A stretch of DNA of 64,000 nucleotides from Agarilytica sp045430285 (GTDB lineage Bacteria > Pseudomonadota > Gammaproteobacteria > Pseudomonadales > Cellvibrionaceae): contig JAILXV010000002.1 in NCBI GenBank assembly GCA_045430285.1, positions 62,001 to 126,000 of the forward strand. Reading direction: 5' to 3'. This document shows, piece by piece, positions 9,363 to 18,715 of the stretch. Positions within the stretch are counted from its first letter, which is position 1. Each line of letters starts with the position of its first letter. The position numbers and the translations under genes were made by a program. The notes beneath the pieces are model-generated. The model saw nothing but the letters and a program-made list of their open reading frames with translations, searched no databases and was not told the origin of the DNA.

Positions 9363-10616
9363 TTAGTCATCACCAAAGACCAAATCACCACCGGCTTCTT
9401 TTGCACGCTTCAAGCTCGTTGACGCAACAGAGACAATATCGTCTACATTTTCAGTGGCGATACTCGATACGCCCGCACTAAAAGTCACATTGATCGAGTG
9501 GCCTTCGATATCAAAGGCCGTCGCACACAGAATCTGGCGCACCTTCTCGACAAACTCTGTTGCCTTATCGTTGTCCAACCCAGGCATCAACAAATAAAAC
9601 TCTTGACCACTGGCCCGTGCAAACACGAAACGCTGAAGTAAGGTATTCAGGGTTTGCACTACCGCAACCATGACTTTATCGCCAACATCATGGCCGTATT
9701 GTTCGTTAATAAAGTGAAATTCATCCAGATCCAACACCGCGAGAGAAATCGCGCTTGCCTGCAAATGCTGATCGATAAATATTTTTTCACAGCACTCATA
9801 AAAATATCGTCGATTATACGCGCCGGTCATATCATCGCGATGTGCAGCATCTCGAATAGATTCGATAAGCTCCAAAAACTCTACATTGTGGTTAATTCGA
9901 CAAAAGAATTCTTCGTGATTAAACGGTTTACGCAAAAAATCATTTGCGCCATTCTTTATGAATTGCGCAGAAAGCGCGCCCTCACCATCGCCATCAGAAG
10001 ATAATCCAATCACCACCAAATCAGATTTTTCGTATTTTAAACGGATATTTTTTACTAATTCACACCCATTCATGCGAGGCATATTAAAATCCGTAATCAG
10101 CAACTTCAAATCAGGATTTTGCAACACCACCTTTATGGCTTGAACGCCGTCACTCGCCTCCAACACCTGGAACAACTGCAAACGCAATAAGGTAGAAATA
10201 AACTTACGCGCCGTATCAGAGTCATCCACTACTAAGACTTTGAGGTCCTGATTTTTCACCAGACGCTCTAACACCCCTAAAGCATATTCGTAGGAATAGC
10301 GTCCCTCCTTAGTGACATAGTCGACGATACCTTTCGCCAATAACTTATCTTTCTTAGCGACATCAAAACTGCCCGTCAATACAATCGTGGGAATGCCTTG
10401 AGAAAGTACATAATCAACCACCTCTCCATCTGGTGCATCCGGAAGATTCAAGTCAACCACACCTGCAAAAAACGCTTCTTCCGCGGACTCACATGCCGCC
10501 TTTGCCTCCGCAAAGTTTGTTGCGTAGACATATTCAAAAAGATCCGAAGACGACATCACATGCTTGAGCACCTTCATCACCATTGGACTGTCTTCGACTA
10601 CCAATACCTTTCTCAT
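9363..10616 (-). CDS. Response regulator with two receiver domains and a degenerate GGDEF domain
   Basis: 417 aa in three parts. Receiver 1 spans residues 1-118, with acidic Asp9/Asp56-like positions (VVEDS, VVDLNLPD with phospho-acceptor Asp55) and VTKEG. Receiver 2 spans 126-245, with VVDDSD, acceptor Asp176 in LITDFNMP, and RKPF. A GGDEF-family domain covers about 258-417. The DMTGAYNRR and DLDEFHFIN parts are recognisable, but the signature is SGQEF (336-340) instead of GGDEF or GGEEF, the usual Lys after DxDxF is His301, and no RxxD inhibitory site precedes it. It is therefore probably a poor or inactive diguanylate cyclase, acting as a phospho-relay or GTP-sensing output. It appears monocistronic. 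Confidence 0.88.
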   Translation of the reverse strand: MRKVLVVEDSPMVMKVLKHVMSSSDLFEYVYATNFAEAKAACESAEEAFFAGVVDLNLPDAPDGEVVDYVLSQGIPTIVLTGSFDVAKKDKLLAKGIVDYVTKEGRYSYEYALGVLERLVKNQDLKVLVVDDSDTARKFISTLLRLQLFQVLEASDGVQAIKVVLQNPDLKLLITDFNMPRMNGCELVKNIRLKYEKSDLVVIGLSSDGDGEGALSAQFIKNGANDFLRKPFNHEEFFCRINHNVEFLELIESIRDAAHRDDMTGAYNRRYFYECCEKIFIDQHLQASAISLAVLDLDEFHFINEQYGHDVGDKVMVAVVQTLNTLLQRFVFARASGQEFYLLMPGLDNDKATEFVEKVRQILCATAFDIEGHSINVTFSAGVSSIATENVDDIVSVASTSLKRAKEAGGDLVFGDD

Positions 10617-10807
10617 ATTACTACTCGTCCATCAGGGTTAATCTCGCTGGGCCATCATTTTGGCACACACACGCTAAGTGACTGATTTCTCAGAGGGTAT
10701 TTTTAGTGTAGACAAAGAAGCGCAAGTCCGCGATTTAGCTGACGTTTAGATAAAAACGTTTACTCAACCACGGCGCATAAGATAGAAAGACGAGAGCTAG
10801 GCAAGTG

Positions 10808-11986
10808 CTATTTGAGAAGATGCTCGGGCGGCTGGGTGCATTCTAACTTCACCCCCAATAACTCTTCGATCGCAGGCAAGCGAAATGCGTCCTCTTCACA
10901 GGCAAAACTAATTGATATGCCCGTCTTACCGGCACGACCCGTGCGTCCGATACGATGCACATAATCTTCAGGCTCATCTGGCAATGTATAGTTCACCACA
11001 TGGCTCACATCATCAATATGAATCCCTCGCCCAGCCACATCCGTGGCCACAAGGGCGTGCAACTTACCCGACTTAAAGTCTTCTAAGGTGCGAATTCGCT
11101 TAGCCTGGGGGATTTCACCTGACAGCAGGCCCACATTGAGCTTTCGACGAGTTAACTGCTGATGCAAGCGTCGGCACTCATCTCTTCGGTTCGCAAACAC
11201 AATCAAACTGCCTACATCTGGGTCATCAAAAAGATTGCAAAGCAGTTTGAGTTTTTCGTCAGTAGAGGCCAAATACACTTTTTGCTCAATCGAGTCTGTC
11301 GCGATGCGCTCCGGCTCAATCTCGACCTTCACCGCGTTGTGTGTCCACTGCTCGGCCAAACGACGCACATCGTCTGGGAAGGTTGCTGAAAACATAAGCG
11401 TTTGGCGGTCTGTATTCTTCGGCGTTAAACGCACAATACGCTTAATCTGGGGAATGAACCCCATATCCAACATGCGGTCAGCTTCATCAATCACCAACAC
11501 TTCAAGTTGATCGAGGTAGACCTCGCGCTTTTCACAAAAGTCAATCAGGCGCCCTGGTGTCGCAACTAAGATATCGACCAAGCTGGAATTCAATTTGTTC
11601 AACTGCCGGTTGTAATCCATTCCGCCCACAAGCGTATGAATTTTAAGGTCCGTGTACTTACCCAACGCTTCCGCATCCTTGGCGATCTGCACCACCAGCT
11701 CACGTGTCGGCGCTAAGATAAGTGCGCGAGCTTCACCCGCATAGCGCTCTTCTTCGGGCTGCGCTTTCAGCAAATCTTCAAACACCGCCAGTAAAAACGC
11801 AGCCGTTTTACCAGTGCCCGTCTGCGCCTTGCCCACCACATCGTGGGAGCTTAGAGAATACGGCAGCGATTTTTCTTGAATGGGAGAACAGAACTCAAAA
11901 CCCATATCATCAAGGGCTCGATTAATTTCTGGGCGAAGGTTTAGCTCGCTAAAAGGGAGGGGGGAAGAAGTTTCTTTTTTACTCAC
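10808..11986 (-). CDS. rhlB: DEAD-box RNA helicase RhlB
   Basis: ATP-dependent RNA helicase that, in relatives, unwinds structured RNA for the RNA degradosome. All helicase motifs are intact: Q motif (GFEFCSPIQ), AQTGTGKT, PTRELVVQI, VATPGR, DEAD within VLVIDEADRML, SAT, and HRIGRTGR. The 392 aa lack the long basic or RNA-binding tail of DeaD/SrmB. The ending (PAIEELLGVKLECTQPPEHLLK) resembles RhlB of pseudomonads. The helicase class is certain, while the rhlB assignment rests on the short C-terminus. Confidence 0.8.
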   Translation of the reverse strand: MSKKETSSPLPFSELNLRPEINRALDDMGFEFCSPIQEKSLPYSLSSHDVVGKAQTGTGKTAAFLLAVFEDLLKAQPEEERYAGEARALILAPTRELVVQIAKDAEALGKYTDLKIHTLVGGMDYNRQLNKLNSSLVDILVATPGRLIDFCEKREVYLDQLEVLVIDEADRMLDMGFIPQIKRIVRLTPKNTDRQTLMFSATFPDDVRRLAEQWTHNAVKVEIEPERIATDSIEQKVYLASTDEKLKLLCNLFDDPDVGSLIVFANRRDECRRLHQQLTRRKLNVGLLSGEIPQAKRIRTLEDFKSGKLHALVATDVAGRGIHIDDVSHVVNYTLPDEPEDYVHRIGRTGRAGKTGISISFACEEDAFRLPAIEELLGVKLECTQPPEHLLK

Positions 11987-12184
11987 GAAATTTAATTACT
12001 CAAAACGATGAAAATCAAACGCTACCGCTGATTCGAAGTTAGTCAGGCAGCGAGCCTGAATCCGCGCGATATTTAAACATAAATAGCATGGATAAGCTTA
12101 TAAATCTCCTATATGACTGATTTTTATGGAAAAACTTGGTTTTTTCCAGATGATTCATCAAATTGAAAACAGACACAGCATATT

Positions 12185-12211
12185 TTGACTGTAAAATACG
12201 CCACATATAGA
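12185..12211 (+). promoter_or_regulatory. Possible promoter of the epimerase gene
   Basis: TTGACT at 12185-12190 and TATAGA at 12206-12211 are separated by 15 bp, shorter than the optimum. They lie just upstream of an AGGA ribosome-binding site (12215-12218), leaving a very short leader. Motif match only. Confidence 0.3.
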
Positions 12212-12227
12212 ACTAGGACTCACTTTC

Positions 12228-13235
12228 ATGAAAATACTCGTCACCGGCGCAGCGGGCTTTATCGGGTTTCATACCAGCCTAAAATTGCTACAACGCAATG
12301 ATGAGGTGGTCGGTATCGATAACCTTAATGATTACTACGATGTAAATCTAAAAGAAAACAGACTCGAACAGCTGCAAGAAAAAGAGAACTTTCAATTTAT
12401 CAAACTCGACCTATCGGATCGGGATGGAATGGAGAAACTCTTCCAAGACCACCAGTTTGATCGCGTCATCAACTTAGCGGCACAAGCTGGCGTACGATAT
12501 TCCATTGAAAACCCTCGTACCTATATTGATTCCAATATCGTTGGCTTTATCAATATTCTGGAAGGCTGCCGTCACACAAACGTGCCCCACCTCAGCTACG
12601 CATCATCTAGCTCGGTATACGGTGCGAACGTTAAACAGCCCTTTTCTGAGTCAGATAACGTCGATCACCCCGTGTCACTTTACGCCGCGAGCAAAAAATC
12701 CAACGAGCTCATGGCCCACACCTACAGCAATCTATTCTCGCTACCTACGACTGGCCTGCGTTTTTTCACGGTATACGGACCCTGGGGGCGCCCCGATATG
12801 GCCTTGTTTAAATTCACTAAAGGCATTATTGAGGGCACGCCTATCGATGTGTACAACCACGGCGACATGTACCGAGATTTCACCTACATAGACGATATAG
12901 TAGAAGGCGTGATTCGCATTGCGGACAAAGTGCCTGAAGCCAACGCAGCATGGGACGGACTACATCCGGATCCATCCTCCAGCTTCGCGCCCTATAAGGT
13001 CTACAACATCGGTAATAATGCTCCAGTGAAACTCATGGACTTCGTACATGCCATTGAAGACAGCATTGGTAAGAAGGCAGACATCAACATGATGCCGATC
13101 CAACCAGGAGATGTACCATCTACCTGCGCAGACGTCAGTGCACTCGCCAATGATATCGGCTTTAAACCTGCCACAGGCGTTAAAGAAGGGATTCAACACT
13201 TCGTCGATTGGTATAAATCTTACTATCAAGTCTAA
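12228..13235 (+). CDS. NAD-dependent epimerase, probable UDP-glucuronate 4-epimerase
   Basis: Extended short-chain dehydrogenase of the GalE/CapI type, which interconverts UDP-glucuronate and UDP-galacturonate for surface polysaccharide. The Rossmann motif GAAGFIGFH (residues 7-15), the catalytic Ser-rich strand (YASSSSVYG) and Tyr-x3-Lys (YAASKKSNE) are present. The residues around IDNLNDYYDVNLKENRL and GPWGRPDMALF are characteristic of the UDP-glucuronate 4-epimerase branch. At 335 aa it has family length. It starts at an ATG 9 nt after AGGA. It stands alone with no glycosyltransferases beside it. Confidence 0.85.
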   Translation: MKILVTGAAGFIGFHTSLKLLQRNDEVVGIDNLNDYYDVNLKENRLEQLQEKENFQFIKLDLSDRDGMEKLFQDHQFDRVINLAAQAGVRYSIENPRTYIDSNIVGFINILEGCRHTNVPHLSYASSSSVYGANVKQPFSESDNVDHPVSLYAASKKSNELMAHTYSNLFSLPTTGLRFFTVYGPWGRPDMALFKFTKGIIEGTPIDVYNHGDMYRDFTYIDDIVEGVIRIADKVPEANAAWDGLHPDPSSSFAPYKVYNIGNNAPVKLMDFVHAIEDSIGKKADINMMPIQPGDVPSTCADVSALANDIGFKPATGVKEGIQHFVDWYKSYYQV

Positions 13236-13495
13236 TTGAATAGAAAACACCCCCGATTACTCTCGGCGCTCAGATGAGCGTCGCCTCCAAACACCCCCAA
13301 AACTCAAGCTATTTTCGCCAAAACCAACATTAAGGCGCCATTTTTCAAACAAGCGTTTTAATTTTGTTGATAAGCGCGCTATTATGCCCCGATGAGCTAG
13401 CTTCAGCTCTTCTATACTCCTAAAATACCGGCCTATATTGATCGCACTGAGCGTAAATTGGTCGGCTCAGTAAAAAAATAAATAGGGAGAAAAAT

Positions 13496-15853
13496 ATGCC
13501 CCGTACGACAACGTTTGCCCCTAAGCTATTAAGCCTTGCGATCGGAGTGATCTGCGCGCACACCGCGCTTCCTGCTCTAGCACAAGATAATCCAGACATG
13601 CGGCTTGAAGAAGTCATCGTCACCTCGCAAAAAATTGCAGAAAATATACAAGACGTCCCCATTTCCGTTACAACAATTACAGGTGAGAAGCTTGCGGACG
13701 CAGGCATAGACAATTTAGAAGATCTCACCGCCTACATGCCGAACATTCATTTTACCGAATCCGGCTTTAGTACCCAGGTACGAGTACGCGGTATCGGCTC
13801 AGACAATAGCCAAGGCTTTGAGCAGTCTGTCGGTATGTATATTGATGGAATCCACCATGGTCGTGCTCAGTTATTTCGAGTTCCAATGATGGATATGGCG
13901 CGCGCAGAATTATTACGTGGCCCACAAAGTACGCTCTTTGGGAAAAACAGTGTTGCCGGTGCGTTAAATCTAACCACCGCTGCACCAACGGAAGAGTTCG
14001 AAGCCAAGCTCACCGCCTCTCATGAATTTGAACACTCGCAAGAAGAGGTTAACGGCGTTATCTCTGGCCCACTAAGTGATAATTTACGCGCGCGCCTAGC
14101 CTTTAGAACCTATGAAGAAGACGGCTACTACTACAACTCGTTTAAAAACGTTGACGAACCCAACACCGAAGAAACAGCCGTTCGCTTAAGTTTAGATTGG
14201 ACCCCCACAGACAACTTATCCTTTTTGTTAAAAGTTGAGAAAAATGAATTTGAAACTCAGGGCCGAGCCATAGAAATCACTAAAGATGATTCCCTTGTTG
14301 GAGGCGCCTCCTACAGTAGCTTTCTTTCGCTTTTCAGCTTGCCGACATTTGAGCCCGCATTTGATTACCAAAGACAAACAGATATAGGCGAGTTTAGCGA
14401 TAACGAAATCGAGAACCTGACACTCACCACAAATTACGATTTCAATGACCACACACTAACATTCGTCACCGGTCATTTAGCATTCGACTACACGGAACTT
14501 TGTGACTGTGATTTTACTTCTGCAGAAATACTTGAGCTTGAGCTTTTTGAAGATTACCAACAGTTCAGCCAAGAGATCCGTATCACCTCCCCTTTAGGAG
14601 AAACCTTTGAATGGGTCGGCGGGTTATTCTATCAAGACTACGAACAAGTATTTGAAGACCGCTTACCCTTAAGAGCCACGAATGCGTTACCGCCAATCTT
14701 AACAGCTTCCGGCGTACCGTTTGCATCCGCACTCGCAAACTCTGGCGCCGCGAGGGATTTTACTCAGGACTCAGAAACATTTGCGATATTTGGGCGAGTA
14801 AAATGGAACATATCAGATCAACTCAACCTAATATTAGGGGCTCGTTACACGCAGGAAGATAAAACAGCCACCAAGCGGTTGTTTCTATTTACCCCGAGTA
14901 CCGGACAAGAAACTACTGACCCCTTACTTGGCGCTCTATACGCAAACCCTGCGCTGTTTTTCTTTGAAAGCGAAGCCTCAGGCGGTCACAACTTAAGCGA
15001 AAAACGAAGCGAATCACCGTTCGACCCACTAGCGATCATTGAATATAACTTTAATGACGATATTATGGTTTACGGCTCATACACTACTGGCTCTAAAGCA
15101 GGCGGTTTCGATCCTCGCTCAAACAACGTAGCAAATTTTGAATTTGAGGATGAAGAATCCAGCGCCTTTGAAGCGGGAATAAAAACCACCCTAGCAGACG
15201 GACGCGGCGAATTGAATGCAGCTTTTTATCGTACAGACTACGACAACTTGCAGATCAGCCAATTCGATGGCGCTGTTGGTTTTAATGTCGGCAACGCAAA
15301 AGAAACCCGAGTGCAAGGCATCGAAATAGACGGACGATGGTTACTAGCTGAGGGATTAACTGCAGGTTACGGACTATCTTTGTTAGATTTTGAATACCTC
15401 GATTTTCGAAATGGCAACTGCTACGCTGGCCAAATACCAGATGGCATCGATATCGATGGAGACGGAACCATCGATACTTGTGATTACACAGGGAAAAGCG
15501 GTGTTTACACTCCAGACTATACCGTCAACATATCACTCGATTATTTAACCTCAATCACTGACGATATAAACCTTGTTGGCTTTATTGATGTTCAACAAGT
15601 CGATGGCCATAACGTCCACGTAAACTTAGATCCAACAGGAGAAATCGACGCCTATACTATTCTCAACATGCGCTTGGGTATTGAAGGTGAAAACTGGGCA
15701 ATCGGATTACTTGGCAAAAACTTGCTCGATGAGAAAGTAATTTCTTACTCTGCAAATGCCCCTCTTTCCGAAAATTCATTCGGCACCAATACACACTACA
15801 GCTTTACTAGAAGACCAATGACGCTCGCTTTAGAGGGCACCGTTAAATTCTAA
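13496..15853 (+). CDS. TonB-dependent outer-membrane receptor
   Basis: 22-stranded outer-membrane transporter energised by TonB-ExbBD. A signal peptide ends around ALPALAQ (residue ~29), followed by a TonB-box-like LEEVIVTSQ and a plug domain (about 45-160, with DVPISVTTITG, VRVRGIGSD, LRGPQSTLFGKNSVAGALNL). A barrel follows and ends in a C-terminal Phe. The 785 aa are normal. One extracellular loop (about residues 640-665) carries an acidic DIDGDGTIDTCD stretch resembling a calcium-binding loop, and two Cys clusters are present. No adjacent TonB, FecI/R or siderophore genes reveal the substrate. It could import an iron chelate, vitamin or glycan. Confidence 0.93.
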   Translation: MPRTTTFAPKLLSLAIGVICAHTALPALAQDNPDMRLEEVIVTSQKIAENIQDVPISVTTITGEKLADAGIDNLEDLTAYMPNIHFTESGFSTQVRVRGIGSDNSQGFEQSVGMYIDGIHHGRAQLFRVPMMDMARAELLRGPQSTLFGKNSVAGALNLTTAAPTEEFEAKLTASHEFEHSQEEVNGVISGPLSDNLRARLAFRTYEEDGYYYNSFKNVDEPNTEETAVRLSLDWTPTDNLSFLLKVEKNEFETQGRAIEITKDDSLVGGASYSSFLSLFSLPTFEPAFDYQRQTDIGEFSDNEIENLTLTTNYDFNDHTLTFVTGHLAFDYTELCDCDFTSAEILELELFEDYQQFSQEIRITSPLGETFEWVGGLFYQDYEQVFEDRLPLRATNALPPILTASGVPFASALANSGAARDFTQDSETFAIFGRVKWNISDQLNLILGARYTQEDKTATKRLFLFTPSTGQETTDPLLGALYANPALFFFESEASGGHNLSEKRSESPFDPLAIIEYNFNDDIMVYGSYTTGSKAGGFDPRSNNVANFEFEDEESSAFEAGIKTTLADGRGELNAAFYRTDYDNLQISQFDGAVGFNVGNAKETRVQGIEIDGRWLLAEGLTAGYGLSLLDFEYLDFRNGNCYAGQIPDGIDIDGDGTIDTCDYTGKSGVYTPDYTVNISLDYLTSITDDINLVGFIDVQQVDGHNVHVNLDPTGEIDAYTILNMRLGIEGENWAIGLLGKNLLDEKVISYSANAPLSENSFGTNTHYSFTRRPMTLALEGTVKF

Positions 15854-15874
15854 AAAGGTTTGCGCTGAAAAAAC

Positions 15875-15901
15875 AAAAAGGCCGGTTCTTCCGGCCTTTT
15901 T
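15875..15901. terminator. Bidirectional intrinsic terminator
   Basis: Perfect inverted repeat AAAAAGGCCGG (15875-15885) and CCGGCCTTTTT (15891-15901) around a TTCTT loop, with T-runs on both strands. It lies between the convergent TonB-receptor and moeB genes and can terminate both. Confidence 0.93.
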
Positions 15902-15922
15902 TATTTTTAAGAATGCTAAAGT

Positions 15923-16666
15923 CTAACCCCCACAGGCAGAACAACCTGGATTTTTATTCAATCCCAAATATTGCCAACTATTTTTAAGGCCATTAAATAA
16001 AGCCACCTTTCCAACCAAATCACTTGGTAAACCCGCCAACAATTTTAAAGTCTCTAATGCCTGCATCGACCCAATCACTCCCACCAACGGAGAAAATACA
16101 CCGTTTTCCGCGCAAGCCAATTGCTGTGAACCCAGCGCATCATACAAGCACTGATAACAGGGCGAATTTTTATCTCTCGGATCAAAAACACTGACCTGTC
16201 CTTCGAAGCGAATCGCCGCGCCAGACACCAAGGGCGTTAACGTTTTTAAGCTCGCCTTGTTCAACACATAACGTGACGTTGCGTTATCAGTACAATCCAC
16301 CACCACATTATATTCAGGCAAGATACGCGCTAATTCAGCCTCATCTAAACGATGCTCAAAAGTACGTATTTCACACGCGGGATTTAATCCCTGCAAAAGA
16401 GTCTTCGCAGATTCAGTTTTATTGATGCCCATATTTTCTTGCTGATGAATTATTTGACGCTGCAAATTACTTTCATCCACCACATCATCATCGACCAACG
16501 TAATTCCCGCGACACCGGAAGCTGTAAGATACATAGCGACAGGAGAACCCAAGCCGCCCACACCAAGCACTAACACTTTGCTCTGGCAAATCGCATCCTG
16601 CCCCTGCACATCAATTTGCGGCAACAAAACATGCCGAGAATAACGTAACAATTGGTCATCATTCAT
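15923..16666 (-). CDS. moeB: Adenylyltransferase MoeB/ThiF family
   Basis: E1-like enzyme that adenylates the C-terminus of a ubiquitin-like sulfur carrier (MoaD for molybdopterin, ThiS for thiamine). RYSRHVLLPQIDVQGQ starts the family, GVGGLGS (residues 35-41) is the ATP-binding loop, and CYQCLY plus the C-terminal CSACGG supply two Zn-binding Cys pairs. I start at the ATG of MNDDQLL (16666), preceded by GAGAAG, rather than at an upstream TTG. This gives 247 aa. The position after prmC matches the Pseudomonas order hemA-prfA-prmC-moeB. Confidence 0.88.
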   Translation of the reverse strand: MNDDQLLRYSRHVLLPQIDVQGQDAICQSKVLVLGVGGLGSPVAMYLTASGVAGITLVDDDVVDESNLQRQIIHQQENMGINKTESAKTLLQGLNPACEIRTFEHRLDEAELARILPEYNVVVDCTDNATSRYVLNKASLKTLTPLVSGAAIRFEGQVSVFDPRDKNSPCYQCLYDALGSQQLACAENGVFSPLVGVIGSMQALETLKLLAGLPSDLVGKVALFNGLKNSWQYLGLNKNPGCSACGG

Positions 16667-16725
16667 AGATTTTCTTCTCAGCCTGTTTATCCAGCCCAGC
16701 AAAGATCATATAGATAGAGCACGGC

Positions 16726-17562
16726 TTATTTAAAGTAGCCTAAGGTCACTCGTGGCTTTCCGTTATAATCTTTTTCGGTGACCACATCCGTATATCCCGC
16801 TTGCACCATTATCGCTTGAACAGCGTCTTTTTGTTGATAACCATGCTCCAAAGCAAGCAAACCATTAGACACCAAATAATGCTGTGCATGATTCACTATA
16901 TGCTGAATATCGGCCAGCCCATTCTCCCCTGCAACCAATGCCGTCTCTGGTTCAAATCTCACATCGCCTAGCTTCAGGTGCGCATCATTTTTATCAATGT
17001 ATGGCGGATTTGAAACAATCGCGTCATATTTCTGATTGATCGTACTAAACCAATCGCTTTGAAAAACACGCACGTTGCTCACATTTAATCGTTGCACATT
17101 TTTATTCGCCAAACACACCGCAGGTGCCATCTTATCCACTCCATCTACGTCACAGTCTTTTCGCTCCGACGCCAACGCTAACGCTATCGCGCCCGACCCA
17201 GTGCCTAAATCTAATATTTTTTGCGGGTCAACAGAAAGCCGAGCAAGAACTTGCTCGACCAGCACTTCAGTATCGGGGCGGGGAATTAATGTTGAGGGTT
17301 CAGAATATAAGGGTAGGGACCAAAACTCTTTTTCACCAAGAATATAGGCAACAGGTTCGCCATCTTCTCGACGAGCAACAAGCATTTCAAATTTGTCCTG
17401 TGCCTCATTGCTCAGTATTTTTTCTGGCCAAGTAAATAAATAGCTTCTATCTTTGTCCAGCACCCAAGCCAAAAGCACTTCCGCGTCTAAACGCGCACTA
17501 TCACTGACGGAAGAAAAACGTTCGGATGCAACGCGTATCCACTCCGCAACCGACTTACCCAT
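16726..17562 (-). CDS. prmC: Release factor glutamine methyltransferase
   Basis: SAM-dependent N5-methylation of the GGQ glutamine in release factors RF1 and RF2. It has an N-terminal helical release-factor-binding domain (about residues 1-75), a Rossmann methyltransferase domain with ILDLGTGSGAIALAL (116-130) for SAM, and the catalytic NPPY (185-188). At 278 aa it is full length. The gene starts 5 bp after the prfA stop, so enzyme and substrate are made from one message. Confidence 0.96.
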   Translation of the reverse strand: MGKSVAEWIRVASERFSSVSDSARLDAEVLLAWVLDKDRSYLFTWPEKILSNEAQDKFEMLVARREDGEPVAYILGEKEFWSLPLYSEPSTLIPRPDTEVLVEQVLARLSVDPQKILDLGTGSGAIALALASERKDCDVDGVDKMAPAVCLANKNVQRLNVSNVRVFQSDWFSTINQKYDAIVSNPPYIDKNDAHLKLGDVRFEPETALVAGENGLADIQHIVNHAQHYLVSNGLLALEHGYQQKDAVQAIMVQAGYTDVVTEKDYNGKPRVTLGYFK

Positions 17563-17567
17563 CTTAA

Positions 17568-18650
17568 TTAATCACCGAGAGCTGCCAGCTGATCAGCCTG
17601 ATATTCATTTACGAGCGGCTGCACCACCTCAATAAGATCTCCTTCCATGACCTCATTTAACTTATAAAGCGTTAAATTAATTCTGTGGTCCGTAACACGG
17701 CCCTGAGGGAAATTATATGTGCGAATACGCTCTGAACGATCACCACTCCCCACCAAACTCTTACGCTCTTCGGATTGGCTTAAGGCTGCTTTCTCTTGCT
17801 GTGAGTTTTGCAAACGTGCAGCCAATAGAGACATGGCTTTCGCGCGGTTTTTATGTTGCGAACGCTCATCCTGACATTCAACCACTACACCGGTCGGTAT
17901 ATGGGTCAACCGAATCGCCGAATCCGTTTTGTTAACGTGCTGACCACCAGAACCCGACGCACGAAAGGTATCGACTCTTAAATCAGCCTTATTGATTGCC
18001 ACTTCTTCAAGCTCATCCGCTTCGGGCATCACCGCCACTGTACAGGCAGAGGTATGAATACGGCCTTGAGATTCCGTTTCAGGAACACGTTGAACGCGAT
18101 GAGCCCCCGATTCAAACTTCATCTGCGAATACACTCCTTGACCCACAATACGGGTAATAATTTCTTTATACCCGCCGTGATCACCGAGGCTTTCGCTGAT
18201 CACCTCAACCTTCCATCGATTTTTTTCCGCAAACTTAGAATACATACGGAATAAGTCGCCAGAAAAAATAGCCGCTTCGTCTCCACCCGTACCTGCACGA
18301 ACTTCCAGAAAAACATTCTTCCCATCGTTCGGATCTTTAGGCAAGAGCAGCTTCTGCAATTCCATTTCTAACGGTTCAATAAGCACTTCGTTTTCTTTAA
18401 GCTCTTCTTGCGCCATTTCTCGCATATCATCATCAGCATCCTTTAATAAAGACTTCGCTTCTTCGATATTCGCACGCACTTCGGAATACGCTTCAAAACT
18501 TTTAACAACAGGCTCGAGTTCTGCATATTCTTTTGAAAACTCGCGGTATTTATTCTGATCCCCGATCACCTCAGGATCACTCAGTAGCGCACCCACTTCT
18601 TCATAGCGCTCACTTAACTGAGATAGTTTTTCTCTTATTGATGCTTTCAT
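17568..18650 (-). CDS. prfA: Peptide chain release factor 1
   Basis: Recognises UAA and UAG stop codons and triggers peptide release. The codon-recognition PxT motif reads P190-E-T192 and the catalytic GGQ is at 235-237 (ASGSGGQHVN). The 360 aa are exactly the usual size. The neighbours hemA (upstream) and prmC (downstream) are the standard partners. Confidence 0.98.
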   Translation of the reverse strand: MKASIREKLSQLSERYEEVGALLSDPEVIGDQNKYREFSKEYAELEPVVKSFEAYSEVRANIEEAKSLLKDADDDMREMAQEELKENEVLIEPLEMELQKLLLPKDPNDGKNVFLEVRAGTGGDEAAIFSGDLFRMYSKFAEKNRWKVEVISESLGDHGGYKEIITRIVGQGVYSQMKFESGAHRVQRVPETESQGRIHTSACTVAVMPEADELEEVAINKADLRVDTFRASGSGGQHVNKTDSAIRLTHIPTGVVVECQDERSQHKNRAKAMSLLAARLQNSQQEKAALSQSEERKSLVGSGDRSERIRTYNFPQGRVTDHRINLTLYKLNEVMEGDLIEVVQPLVNEYQADQLAALGD

Positions 18651-18715
18651 TTTTTCTCACAATATTTAAGGCGCCTTAAGTTAAAGACTGCCCTATGTTA
18701 TTTTTCTAGATATCG

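Noticed and set aside
13264..13290. Possible terminator after the epimerase gene
   Set aside because: GGCGCTC and GAGCGTCGCC pair only partly and no T-tract follows.
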